18,815 nucleotides of DNA from CAYQAJ01 sp964415245 (lineage in GTDB: Bacteria; Planctomycetota; Planctomycetia; Pirellulales; Pirellulaceae): positions 1-18,815 of the forward strand of contig CAYQAJ010000079.1 of the NCBI GenBank assembly GCA_964415245.1. The letters run 5' to 3'. The notes under the pieces were generated by a model. The model saw only the letters and a program-made list of their open reading frames with translations, was not told where the DNA came from and did no database searches. How positions within the stretch are numbered: position 1 is the first letter of the stretch; the number at the start of each line of letters is the position of its first letter. A program made the translations under genes and the position numbers. This document shows, piece by piece, positions 6,214-14,800 of this stretch.

Positions 6214-7272
6214 ATGACTCAATCGGCGAGACTCAAAACACTGTTGTGCTTCCTGGTTGTGGTGGCCGCGAATCTATCGGCCGACGCGGTGGAAATCCGT
6301 CTGAAGTCCGACTGCGTGGTCAGCGGACCACTGGTGCGGTTGAGCGACGTGGCCGACGTGCTGCAATGCGACGAAAAGCAGGCGGTCGAACTGGGGAAGA
6401 TCGAACTGTTTCCCGCGCCGGCGCTGGTGCGCTATGTGCGTGTCGGCGAAGTGCGCGAGCTATTGGCACTCACCGGCATCGACGACGTCAAGTGCCAGTT
6501 CACCGGGGCAGCCCTCGTCGCGATTCACCCGAATGTCCGCCGCGTGGGGGCATTCGAGAATCGAGACAACGACGACACGCAAGGCCGACGAGGCGTTGAC
6601 GCCGCCACCGCGCGCCGCGCCCGGCAAAGGGTCGAGCAGGCGATTACCCATTACCTGCGCGACAGCGTCGACGCCAAAGCGGCGTGGAACGTCGAAGCCG
6701 ATCTGCCCGACGTGAATGCATCGGCCATCGCGCTGACCGGCGGAGCCCTGCACATTGACGGCGGCGCCGATCCCTGGACGGGCCGCCAGGCTTTCGCGGT
6801 TACCGTGCGGTCGCCGCAGGGGGATCGACGTCTGGAGATACTGGCCGACGTGTCGCTCCCCGACATGGTTGTCGTGGCGGCACGTCCCCTGCGTCGAGGT
6901 GAAATCGTCGGTGAGGGGGACGTGGCCCTAGCCCATGCGTCGGGCGCGAACACTTCTCTGACTCGCATCGAGGACGCGACGGGAAGAGAGCTGACCCGCT
7001 CGGTCGCCGCCGGCCAGCCGGTCGACGAGAAATCGGTGCGCTCACCGGTGCTAGTCCAACGCGGCGAGGTCGTCACCGTGATGGCTTATGCCGCCGGAGT
7101 GCGGGTCCGCACCACGGCGGTCGCCCGCGACGAGGGAAGCCTGGGCGACCTGGTCACCGTGCAAACGCTCGATCGCAAACAGCAATACATGGCTCGCGTG
7201 GCGGCGTTTCAAACGGTGGAAGTGTACGCGGGCGGTCCGCGAGTTGGCCCGGAATCCAGCAGCGAGGAGTGA
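6214..7272 (+). CDS. flgA: Flagellar P-ring assembly chaperone FlgA
   Basis: FlgA is a periplasmic chaperone that helps FlgI assemble into the P ring. The product has 352 residues from ATG 6214. It starts with a Sec signal (RLK at 6-8, hydrophobic core LLCFLVVVAAN at 10-20, likely cleavage near residue 24). The C-terminal half contains the SAF-type region of this family, from about residue 217: VVAARPLRRGEIVGEGDVAL, then TGRELTRSVAAGQPVDEKSV, then the terminal domain with VQRGEVVTVMAYAAGVRVRT. It is longer than the E. coli protein (about 220), the extra residues being N-terminal. I preferred 6214 to the in-frame GTG at 6175 because that GTG lies inside the 27-bp repeat and would put 13 residues in front of the signal peptide. 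It overlaps the flgH initiation region. Confidence 0.9.
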   Translation: MTQSARLKTLLCFLVVVAANLSADAVEIRLKSDCVVSGPLVRLSDVADVLQCDEKQAVELGKIELFPAPALVRYVRVGEVRELLALTGIDDVKCQFTGAALVAIHPNVRRVGAFENRDNDDTQGRRGVDAATARRARQRVEQAITHYLRDSVDAKAAWNVEADLPDVNASAIALTGGALHIDGGADPWTGRQAFAVTVRSPQGDRRLEILADVSLPDMVVVAARPLRRGEIVGEGDVALAHASGANTSLTRIEDATGRELTRSVAAGQPVDEKSVRSPVLVQRGEVVTVMAYAAGVRVRTTAVARDEGSLGDLVTVQTLDRKQQYMARVAAFQTVEVYAGGPRVGPESSSEE

Positions 7273-7277
7273 TGTTC

Positions 7278-7958
7278 ATGCGAATGCAAGTTGTATTGGC
7301 GTTGGCTTTCGTCATGGCCGCGTCGCTAGTCAGCGAGGTTGCTCTCTACGGCCAAGAGTCGGGTGACTACCGCCGCGGCACGATGGCCGAGAAAGTACAG
7401 GGCCTCACGCTGGACAGGAGCAGTTGGATCTACACGCCGCTGTTGCCGCCGCGCGAGATTCGCGTGCACGACATCATTTCGATCCGCGTGCAAGAAGGGG
7501 CTACCATGACCGCGGAAGGAGAAGTGCAGCGCCGCAAGAATGCCAGCTACAACGCCGTGCTGTTGGACTGGTTGCGGCTCGATGGACTGAGCCTCAAACC
7601 GGCCGCGCAGGCCGACGGCGACCCGACGGCAAAGGGACAGGTCGATCAACTCTATCGCGCCAATAACGAAGTGGAAACGAAAGAATCGCTGACGTTCAAC
7701 ATTGCCGCGCAGGTCGTCGACATTCGCCCCAACGGCAACCTGGTGGTCGAGGCGCACCGCATGGTGCGCAACAACAACGAGATTTGGGAGTATTCGCTCA
7801 CCGGCATTTGCCGCAAGGAGGACGTGGGGCCGGGCAACGTCGTGCTCAGCCGCGACATTGCCGACCTGCTCGTCGACAAGAATGAGCGAGGCCACGTACG
7901 CGACGGCTACCGCCGCGGCTGGCTCGTGCGGCTGATCGATACGTTCAATCCGTTTTAG
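7278..7958 (+). CDS. flgH: Flagellar L-ring protein FlgH
   Basis: FlgH forms the outer-membrane L ring through which the rod passes. The 226-residue product carries the expected core: a region with IRVHDIISIRVQEGATMTAE, the ETKESLTFNIAAQVVDIRPN segment, NGNLVVEAHRMVRNNNE, and the C-terminal LTGICRKEDVGPGNVVLSRD through RRGWLVRLIDTFNPF. GAGGAG at 7264-7269 sits 8 bases before the ATG at 7278, which fixes this start; GTG 7269 and ATG 7272 are too close to it, and ATG 7284 is a later option. Most FlgH proteins are lipoproteins with a lipobox cysteine. Here the N-terminus has a hydrophobic signal (MRMQVVLALAFVMAASLVSE) but no cysteine under any of these starts. It is translationally coupled to flgA and followed by flgI. 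Confidence 0.92.
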   Translation: MRMQVVLALAFVMAASLVSEVALYGQESGDYRRGTMAEKVQGLTLDRSSWIYTPLLPPREIRVHDIISIRVQEGATMTAEGEVQRRKNASYNAVLLDWLRLDGLSLKPAAQADGDPTAKGQVDQLYRANNEVETKESLTFNIAAQVVDIRPNGNLVVEAHRMVRNNNEIWEYSLTGICRKEDVGPGNVVLSRDIADLLVDKNERGHVRDGYRRGWLVRLIDTFNPF

Positions 7959-7996
7959 CGTTTGTCCTATTTGCCATTTGCTTGCGAGCGTTCAAC

Positions 7997-9097
7997 ATGA
8001 AGAGCACCTGTGCCATTTGGTTCCTGGCCACTTTGATATCGGTGGCACTTGCCGCCTTCGCCGCTCGGCCCGCTGCCGCGCAGATGCGAATTCGCGATCT
8101 GTGCCGTCTCAAGGGACAGGAAGAAGTCACGCTGCAAGGCCTGGGGCTGGTCGTGGGGCTCAAAGGGACCGGCGATCCGAGCATTACGCCGACCACCCGC
8201 GCGCTGGCGCGGATGCTCACGCTCATGGGGAGTCCGCTTCCCAAAGATAAGGACGGCACCGAGACGCTCAAGGAGCTCAAGGATGCCAAGAACGTGGCGC
8301 TGGTGCTGGTCACGGCCACCGTCCCGGCCGCCGGAGCGCGACAGGGGGACCGAATCAATTGCCAGGTCAGCGCCATCAGCGCCAAGAGTCTCGACGGGGG
8401 CATGCTCATGCTCACTCCTTTGTTGGGACCTCGCCCTCCCGACCCGTTGAGCACCTCGGGCAGTCCGCGGGTTTACGCCACGGCCCAGGGCCCCTTGCAC
8501 CTGGATAACCCCGCCAGCCCCGCCGCCGCGCGGATCCACAACGGTTGCCGCCTCGATGCCGACTTCTTCAACCCGTTCGTCGAAGACGGCAAGATCACTC
8601 TCGTACTCGACAAGAACCATGCCAACTTCCAAACCGTGCAGGAAATCGCCGAGCTGATAAACAACCAGCCCGACTTCCGCTACAGCGGCGACGACGTGGG
8701 CAATGTGATCGCCACGGCCAAGGACCAGGTCACCATCGAGGTCAGCATTCCCCCCAAGTACGCCGATGACCCCGTGCTGTTCGTTTCCGAGGTGCTCTCG
8801 CGACGCGTATTCAATCCGCAGAACGAGGCCCGCGTCGTGGTGAACGAGCGGTCGGGAACGGTCATTATCGGATCGGAGGTGAGCATCGGCTCGGTGGCCG
8901 TGACGCATAAGAACATCGCTATTGAGGCGGGGCCGTTCGTTCCGCTGGATCCCTCGTCCAGCGTGCAGAACGCCACCAAGCTCAAGGCGCTGGTCGATAC
9001 GCTGAACGCCATCAAGGCTGAGCCACAGGACATCGTCGACATTATCAAAGGGCTGGAGCGTAACGGGCAGCTTTACGGGCGGCTGATTATCGAGTGA
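7997..9097 (+). CDS. flgI: Flagellar P-ring protein FlgI
   Basis: FlgI forms the periplasmic P ring around the rod at the peptidoglycan layer. The 366-residue length equals the E. coli protein (365). A Sec signal is clear: MKSTCAIWFLATLISVALAA then FAARPAAA, with likely cleavage before Q29. The mature protein opens with MRIRDLCRLKGQEEVTLQGL and GLVVGLKGTGD, the strongly conserved FlgI start. Other matches are MLTPLLGP...VYATAQGP in the middle, the segment with ALVDTLNAIKAEPQDIVDII, and the C-terminal LERNGQLYGRLIIE. The ATG at 7997 is preferred to an in-frame TTG at 7982 because it starts exactly at the signal peptide. It lies 38 bp after flgH, in the same unit as its chaperone gene flgA. Confidence 0.96.
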   Translation: MKSTCAIWFLATLISVALAAFAARPAAAQMRIRDLCRLKGQEEVTLQGLGLVVGLKGTGDPSITPTTRALARMLTLMGSPLPKDKDGTETLKELKDAKNVALVLVTATVPAAGARQGDRINCQVSAISAKSLDGGMLMLTPLLGPRPPDPLSTSGSPRVYATAQGPLHLDNPASPAAARIHNGCRLDADFFNPFVEDGKITLVLDKNHANFQTVQEIAELINNQPDFRYSGDDVGNVIATAKDQVTIEVSIPPKYADDPVLFVSEVLSRRVFNPQNEARVVVNERSGTVIIGSEVSIGSVAVTHKNIAIEAGPFVPLDPSSSVQNATKLKALVDTLNAIKAEPQDIVDIIKGLERNGQLYGRLIIE

Positions 9098-9137
9098 GAC
9101 GGCGAGGACTAATGTCGTCGACGTGGAGAACATTTTC

Positions 9138-9491
9138 ATGACAATCGAACCAATTGCATCGGGGCTGCTGCACGATCCGCGGCTGATGGCCGATCCCGCG
9201 AATACGCCGATAGCACATGCACTCGCCGCGCCGACGAACCCCTCGGGCGAGGGAGCTCCCTCGCCGGAACTGCGCAAGGCGTTCGACTCGTTCGTGGGGC
9301 AAACGTTTTACGGCCAGCTCTTGCAAGCGATGCGCAAGACGGTCGACAAGCCGGCCTACTTTCACGGCGGACGGGCCGAAGAGGTGTTCCAAGCGCAACT
9401 CGACCAGATTTTGGCCGAGCGGATGACCGAAGCGACGGCCGACCAATTCACCGGCCCGATGTTCGAGCTGTTCACGATGCAACGACCGTGA
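9138..9491 (+). CDS. flgJ: FlgJ-type rod-binding protein, single domain
   Basis: The 117-residue product matches only the N-terminal rod-binding domain of FlgJ. Residues 45-112, from LRKAFDSFVGQTFYGQLLQA through ILAERMTEATADQFTGPMFE, align with the FlgJ N-terminal pattern (a helix beginning A-x-x-F-E-x-x-F, then M, then G-G-x-x-x-E). The C-terminal muramidase domain of enterobacterial FlgJ is absent, and the gene ends normally rather than being broken. Single-domain versions are common outside the Proteobacteria; another enzyme must then open the peptidoglycan. GGAG (9125-9128) precedes ATG 9138 by 9 bases, favouring it over GTG 9123. It follows flgI by 40 bp. Confidence 0.8.
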   Translation: MTIEPIASGLLHDPRLMADPANTPIAHALAAPTNPSGEGAPSPELRKAFDSFVGQTFYGQLLQAMRKTVDKPAYFHGGRAEEVFQAQLDQILAERMTEATADQFTGPMFELFTMQRP

Positions 9492-9615
9492 GGCCAGGCT
9501 CGAACTGGGATTGAAAAACCGCAGTGTGAACCGGCCGGCTACGGGTATCGACGCACCCGCGCAATGACCAATGACCAAGTCCCAATGACCAACCGATGAT
9601 GCTTCAGGATCGTTG
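9492..9615. repeat. Spacer with AATGACCA short-word repeats
   Basis: Between flgJ and flgN the bases 9562-9591 contain the word AATGACCA three times: two overlapping copies, then a third after AGTCCC. On the other strand this reads as repeated TTGGTCATT. Such strings recur in intergenic DNA of planctomycetes, from memory. Only the last bases hold the flgN ribosome-binding site, AGGA at 9606-9609. Confidence 0.6.
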
Positions 9616-10137
9616 ATGGAAACACATACTTCGCAAATACCCGACGGCGATCCGACGGAAAGCCGAGAGGCCGAGCTGGCGCAACTGCTGGCCGATCTGG
9701 CGGCCGTGCAGGACGAGATGCTCGACGTACTCTCACGCAAGCGGACCGCCATGGCCGCGTGCAATCTCGAGAGCATGATCGAGCTCGAGCCGCGCGAGGC
9801 CGAGCTGTGCCAACGACTCCAGGAGTGCAGTCAGCGCCGCGCCAGCATGTTGGAATCGGCCCGCGCCGAAGGATTCCCCGATACCAGCATTGGCAAGCTA
9901 GCTGCCGCCATGCCGCGACCTACCCGCGACAATCTGGGCAAGCAGGTCAAGGAGGCTTCGTCGCGGGTGAGGCTCCTGCAACACGAAAGCCTCACCAACT
10001 GGGTATTGGCGCAGCGCACACTGCTACACCTAGCCCAGATGCTAGAGATTATTGCTACTGGCGGCCGGTGGAAGCCGACATATGAAAAGGGCGGTTCTGC
10101 CCCGGCGCGGGGAGCTTTGGTAGACAAGCAAGTCTAG
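9616..10137 (+). CDS. flgN: FlgN-type chaperone for hook-filament junction proteins
   Basis: FlgN is a cytoplasmic export chaperone that binds the C-termini of FlgK and FlgL. The 173-residue product is almost entirely helical: heptad-rich stretches with REAELAQLLADLAAVQDEML, then LEPREAELCQRLQECSQRRA, then a C-terminal helix with NWVLAQRTLLHLAQMLEIIA. This is the FlgN profile, though sequence in this family is weakly conserved, so the call rests partly on position directly before flgK and flgL. AGGA at 9606-9609 precedes ATG 9616 by six bases; a TTG at 9613 is in frame but less likely. The tail after about residue 150 is low in hydrophobics and probably disordered. Confidence 0.8.
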   Translation: METHTSQIPDGDPTESREAELAQLLADLAAVQDEMLDVLSRKRTAMAACNLESMIELEPREAELCQRLQECSQRRASMLESARAEGFPDTSIGKLAAAMPRPTRDNLGKQVKEASSRVRLLQHESLTNWVLAQRTLLHLAQMLEIIATGGRWKPTYEKGGSAPARGALVDKQV

Positions 10138-10177
10138 CGCTCTCGCCGCAGGCTCATCCACAGCGCGGTAAGCCAGC

Positions 10178-11875
10178 ATGTCTCTCTTCAGCGCGATCAA
10201 CATCGCCCGCAATGCGCTCATTGCTGCGCAGGTCGGTCTGCAGGTAACCGGCAACAACATCGCCAACGCGGGCACGCCGGGGTACATCCGCTCCGAAGCG
10301 GTGCTCAGCGCGGGGCCCACACAGCGGGTTGGCGACCTGCTGCTGGGGCTGGGCGTCGACGTTACGGCGATCGTCCAGAAGGTCGACCTGTTTCTCGAAG
10401 AGCGGCTGCGCGGCGCCAACAGCGACCTGGCTAGCGGCGAGACGCAGGAAAACACCTACCTGCAGTTGGAGTCGGTGCTGGCCGAGCTGGGCGATACCGA
10501 CCTGAGCACCACGCTTAGCAACTTCTTCGGCAGCATTCACGATGTGCTCAACCAGCCGGAAAGCACGTCGGTCCGCAATCTGGCCACGCTGCAAGGGCAG
10601 GCCGTCGCCGACGCCATCCGCCGCACCGACTCCCGCGTGCGCGAGCTACGCTCCGACGTCAACGACCGCGTGATCGACGCCGCCGACGACATCAATCGCC
10701 TGCTGGAAAAGGTCGCCCGGCTCAACGTGCAGATCGTTACCGTCGAAGGCGGCGGCGCCACGCCCAGCGACGCCATCGGTCTGCGCGACGAGCGGCAGAA
10801 GGCGCTTTCCGAGCTCTCGCGGCTGATCGACATCCGCGCCGTCGAGCAGAAAAGTGGCTCGGTCACCGTTTTTTCCGGCGGCGACTTCCTCGTGTTCGAG
10901 GGCAACTTTCGCGGTGTCAAGGTCGAGACAGTTGCCGATCGTGGGCTCACCGCCGCTGAAATCCGCCTGGAGGCGACGGATGCCAAGCTGCAAACCAACT
11001 CAGGCGAGGTGGCCGGTCTGCTCACTTCGCGCGACGACGTGCTGGGAGGGTTCCTCGACAACCTGAACGACTTCGCCCGCGCGTTGGCCTTCGAGTTCAA
11101 CAAGGTTTATTCGCAGGGGCAGGGCCTGAAAGGGTACAGTTCGCTGACGTCGGAGTTCGCCGTCGACGACGTGCAGGCGGCGCTCGACGTGGCCGGCTTG
11201 CCCTACACGCCCGTCAACGGCTCCTTTGAGGTGCAAATACGCAACAAGCAGACCGACCTGACGCAAACGACCGACGTGTTCGTACACGTAAACGGCTTGG
11301 ACGACGACACGACGCTCGAGGAGCTGGCCGACGCGCTCAACGCCATCGACGGGCTGACGGCGACGATCACGCCGGCGCGGCGACTGTCGCTTTCGGTTGA
11401 TTCGCCGAATCTGGAATTCGCCTTTGCCGGCGACACCAGCGGCACGCTGGCGGCACTGGGAATCAACACGTTTTTCACCGGAATCTCCTCGTCCGACCTG
11501 GGCGTAAGCAGCCTGGTGCGGAGTGATCCGGCGCTGTTCAACGCCAGTCGGGGCGGAATCGGCGAGGACACGGAAATCGCCGAACAGTTGGCGGCGTTCA
11601 TCGATGCGCCGCTCGAATCGCACAGCGGCGCGTCGCTGGCCGACTTGTACGACCGTCTCGCCGGCGAGACGAGTCAGGGCGCTTCGGCGGCGCGGGCGGT
11701 GGCCGAGGCGTTTCGCGTGTTCCAGCGCACGTTGGAAGGGCAGCAACTGAGCATCAGCGGCGTATCGGTCGACGAGGAGGCCATCCGTATGATCACGTAC
11801 CAGCGGATGTTCCAGGCGGCGGCGAAGTTCATTTCCACGATCAACGAGCTGCTCGATGATCTCGTGCGTCTCTAA
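10178..11875 (+). CDS. flgK: Hook-filament junction protein FlgK (HAP1)
   Basis: FlgK is the first junction protein between hook and filament, exported with the help of FlgN. At 565 residues it is close to the E. coli size (547). The N-terminus, FSAINIARNALIAAQVGLQV (4-23) then TGNNIANAGTPGYIRSE (24-40), is the standard FlgK/rod signature. The C-terminus ends SGVSVDEEAIRMITYQRMFQ then AAAKFISTINELLDDLVRL, matching the family's D0 helix. About residues 350-430 (FEVQIRNK... to LGINTFF) form a hook-IN-like beta region similar in pattern to segments of FlgL and flagellin downstream. It starts 40 bp after flgN without a strong Shine-Dalgarno and ends 12 bp before flgL. Confidence 0.96.
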   Translation: MSLFSAINIARNALIAAQVGLQVTGNNIANAGTPGYIRSEAVLSAGPTQRVGDLLLGLGVDVTAIVQKVDLFLEERLRGANSDLASGETQENTYLQLESVLAELGDTDLSTTLSNFFGSIHDVLNQPESTSVRNLATLQGQAVADAIRRTDSRVRELRSDVNDRVIDAADDINRLLEKVARLNVQIVTVEGGGATPSDAIGLRDERQKALSELSRLIDIRAVEQKSGSVTVFSGGDFLVFEGNFRGVKVETVADRGLTAAEIRLEATDAKLQTNSGEVAGLLTSRDDVLGGFLDNLNDFARALAFEFNKVYSQGQGLKGYSSLTSEFAVDDVQAALDVAGLPYTPVNGSFEVQIRNKQTDLTQTTDVFVHVNGLDDDTTLEELADALNAIDGLTATITPARRLSLSVDSPNLEFAFAGDTSGTLAALGINTFFTGISSSDLGVSSLVRSDPALFNASRGGIGEDTEIAEQLAAFIDAPLESHSGASLADLYDRLAGETSQGASAARAVAEAFRVFQRTLEGQQLSISGVSVDEEAIRMITYQRMFQAAAKFISTINELLDDLVRL

Positions 11876-11887
11876 GGAGAGACACCG

Positions 11888-14800
11888 GTGGCCGCCATCT
11901 TTCCCATCCCTTCGGGGCGCACCAGCGACCTGTTGCTGCAGAGCCGCCTGCTGGCGCAATTGCAGTCCAACCAGCTCGACCTGTTGCGGCTGCAAGTGCA
12001 GCTCAGCACGGGTCTGCGCATTTCGGCACCCAGCGAAGATGCCCCCGCCGCTCGCCGCGCGATGGACCTGCAGCGGATTCTCGAACAGAAGCAGCAAGTG
12101 AAGTCGAACCTGGCCACGAGCCAGTCGTACCTCGCGGCCAGCGACAGCGCGATCTCCGGCGTATCGCAACTCTTGGCGCAGGTGCGTGGCACTGCCCTGT
12201 CGGTTTCGGACGACACCAGCAGCGCAACGTCGCGTCAGGCCGCCATTCAGGAGATTCGCCACACCCTCGAGCAGTTGATCGACATCGGCAATCACGAGTT
12301 TCGCGGCCGCTATCTCTTCGCCGGTTCGCGTACGACCGTTCTGCCTTTCGAAATGGACGGCCAGTTCGTGGTCTACCGGGGCAACGAGGGGGGCCTGTCG
12401 AGCTACGCCGACGTCGATCTGTTGCAGGCGACCAGCGTGCCCGGCACGAAGGTGTTCGGCGCCATTTCGGCGGGCGTCTCGGGGAGCGTCGATCTGAATC
12501 CGATTCTCACGGCCGACACGCGGCTGGCCGACCTCAACGGCGGACAGGGCATACGCAAGGGGAGCTTCGTCGTTTCCGACGGTTCGACCAGCCGCACGAT
12601 CGATATCAGCCGCGCCGAAACGATCGGCGACGTGGTGCGACTCATCGAAAACAACCCGCCGGCCGGGCGCAAGGTGACGGCACGCATCGGCTCGGGCGGG
12701 CTGACAATCGACATCGACGACGCCCTGGGGGGCAATCTGACCATCAAGGAAGTGGGGGGCGGCACCACCGCCGCCGAGCTGGGAATACTGCAAGCAGTGG
12801 GAACCGGCACGTCGCCCATCGTGGGCGCCGATCTCAACCCGCTTCTGCGGCTGACCACGCGGCTAAGCGACGTTCTCGGGGCCCGCGCCTCGGCGGTCGT
12901 CACCTCGGCCGGGGCCAACAACGACATCCTGCTCGAAGCCCGCACGCGTGGGGCCGAGAACAATGGCGTCGTCATTCAGTACGTCAACGATGCGCTGCTC
13001 CAGGCCGCCCCCGGTCTTGTCGCGGGAAACGAAACGGTCACCTACACCGACGTGCCGCTGGCTGCACGTGCAGCGCTTACGTTCTCGGGCACGGGCAACA
13101 ATCTCGTGCTGACAGCAAACACTCCTGGTGTCGGCTTGAACAACGTGCAGATCAACGTCGTCAATGCCGGCGCGATCGGAAACGCGGCTCAGGTGAACTA
13201 CGATTCCGTGGGTAAGGTGCTGACGATCGGAATCGACTCGGCCGACGGCACCGAGGTGCAAACGCTGATCAACGCCATCAACGCCAACGGCACGTTCACG
13301 GCCGCCTACGACGCCTCGGCCGCGGCCGACGGCGGATTCTCGGCCACGGCCCCCATTCCCACCGCCGACGCCGGTGTCGTCAGCGGCAACACCGGCAACA
13401 GCGGCGCTGCCGCGAACACCATTCTTGTCAACGTTGAGGCCGGAAAGTCGACGGCCAACCAGGTTGTGGCCGCCCTGCAGACCGACCCGATCGTGTCCGC
13501 GCTCTTCGACGCGCGCATCGACACCAAGGACACCAGCACCGCATCCAACGCGGGAAAGGGCGCAGTCGATCTGACCGCCCAGGGCGTAACCTCCGGCGGA
13601 AGCGGCGAGGAGTTCGACAAGGGATCCGGTCTGCGTATCGTCAACGCCGGCTCGACCTATACCGTGAGTTTTCAGGATGCCACCACGGTCGAGGACCTGC
13701 TCAACATCTTGAACGGCTCCAAGGCGGGCGTGCTGGCGCAGATCAACGCACAGGGCACCGGCATCGACATCCGCTCGCGGCTTAGCGGGGCCGACTTCCA
13801 GATCGGTGAGAACGGGGGCACCACCGCCACGCAACTGGGCGTGCGATCGTTGAACCTCGATACGGCCCTCACCGATCTGAACCAGGGGCTGGGCGTGGAA
13901 ACGGCCGAAGGCACCGACTTTGTCATCCGCCGCAACGACGGCGTCGAGCTGAACGTCGACATCTCTTCGGCCAAGACCATCGGCGACATACTGAACCTGA
14001 TCAACAACCATCCGGACAACCTCGATCCGGCCAGCCGAGTTGTGGCGAAATTGAAGGACGTCGGAAACGGTATCGAACTGGTCGACGACGACCCGATCGG
14101 GAGTGGCACGCTGACCATCGTGCGGGCCTTCGAAAGCACGGCCGTGTGGGACTTGGGGCTCGTGCCGCGAGGTAGCGACGAGATCAGCTCCAGTGACGGT
14201 CCGTCCGCTTCCGCGGCCACGGCCACCGTTGCGTTTTCTCCGCCGGACGACCAAAACAACCGCTTCACGGTTACCGCGGCACAGGTCGGCACGGCGTTGA
14301 ACGGCGTGCAGGTCGAGTTTGTCAACTCGGCGGCCAGCGGCGACCAGGCTTTCGTATCGTTCGACCCGATCGCCAAAAAGCTGACCATCGACGTCGATCC
14401 GGCCGCCACCACCGCCAATACCGTCATCGACGCCATCAACACCGACGACACGTTCTCGGCCGCTCTCGACCTGACCACCGAGCCGACCAACGACGGCTCG
14501 GGACTGATCACGCAAACGGGCGCCGTCGCCGTGCTGGCCGGCGGTAGTCCCAATCCGACGGCACTGTCGGCCGGCGCGCTCGTCACGTTTGCACCGCCCA
14601 ACGATCAAAACACCGCCCTGTTGGTCACCGCCAACCAGGCGGGCACTTCGCTCAACGGCGTGACCGTCGAATTCGAGGATACGCTGGTAGGCAACGTGGC
14701 CAATGCTGTATTTGATTCGATCAATGGGCGTCTGGTGGTCAGTATCGACGCCACGCAAACCACCGCGGCGACGATCGCCACAGCCATCGCGAACGAAGGC

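Noticed and set aside
11000..12793. A 597-codon reverse-strand open frame opposite flgK and flgL
   Set aside because: It spans two well-supported plus-strand genes and their junction, with arginine/glutamine/histidine-rich translation and no recognisable domain.
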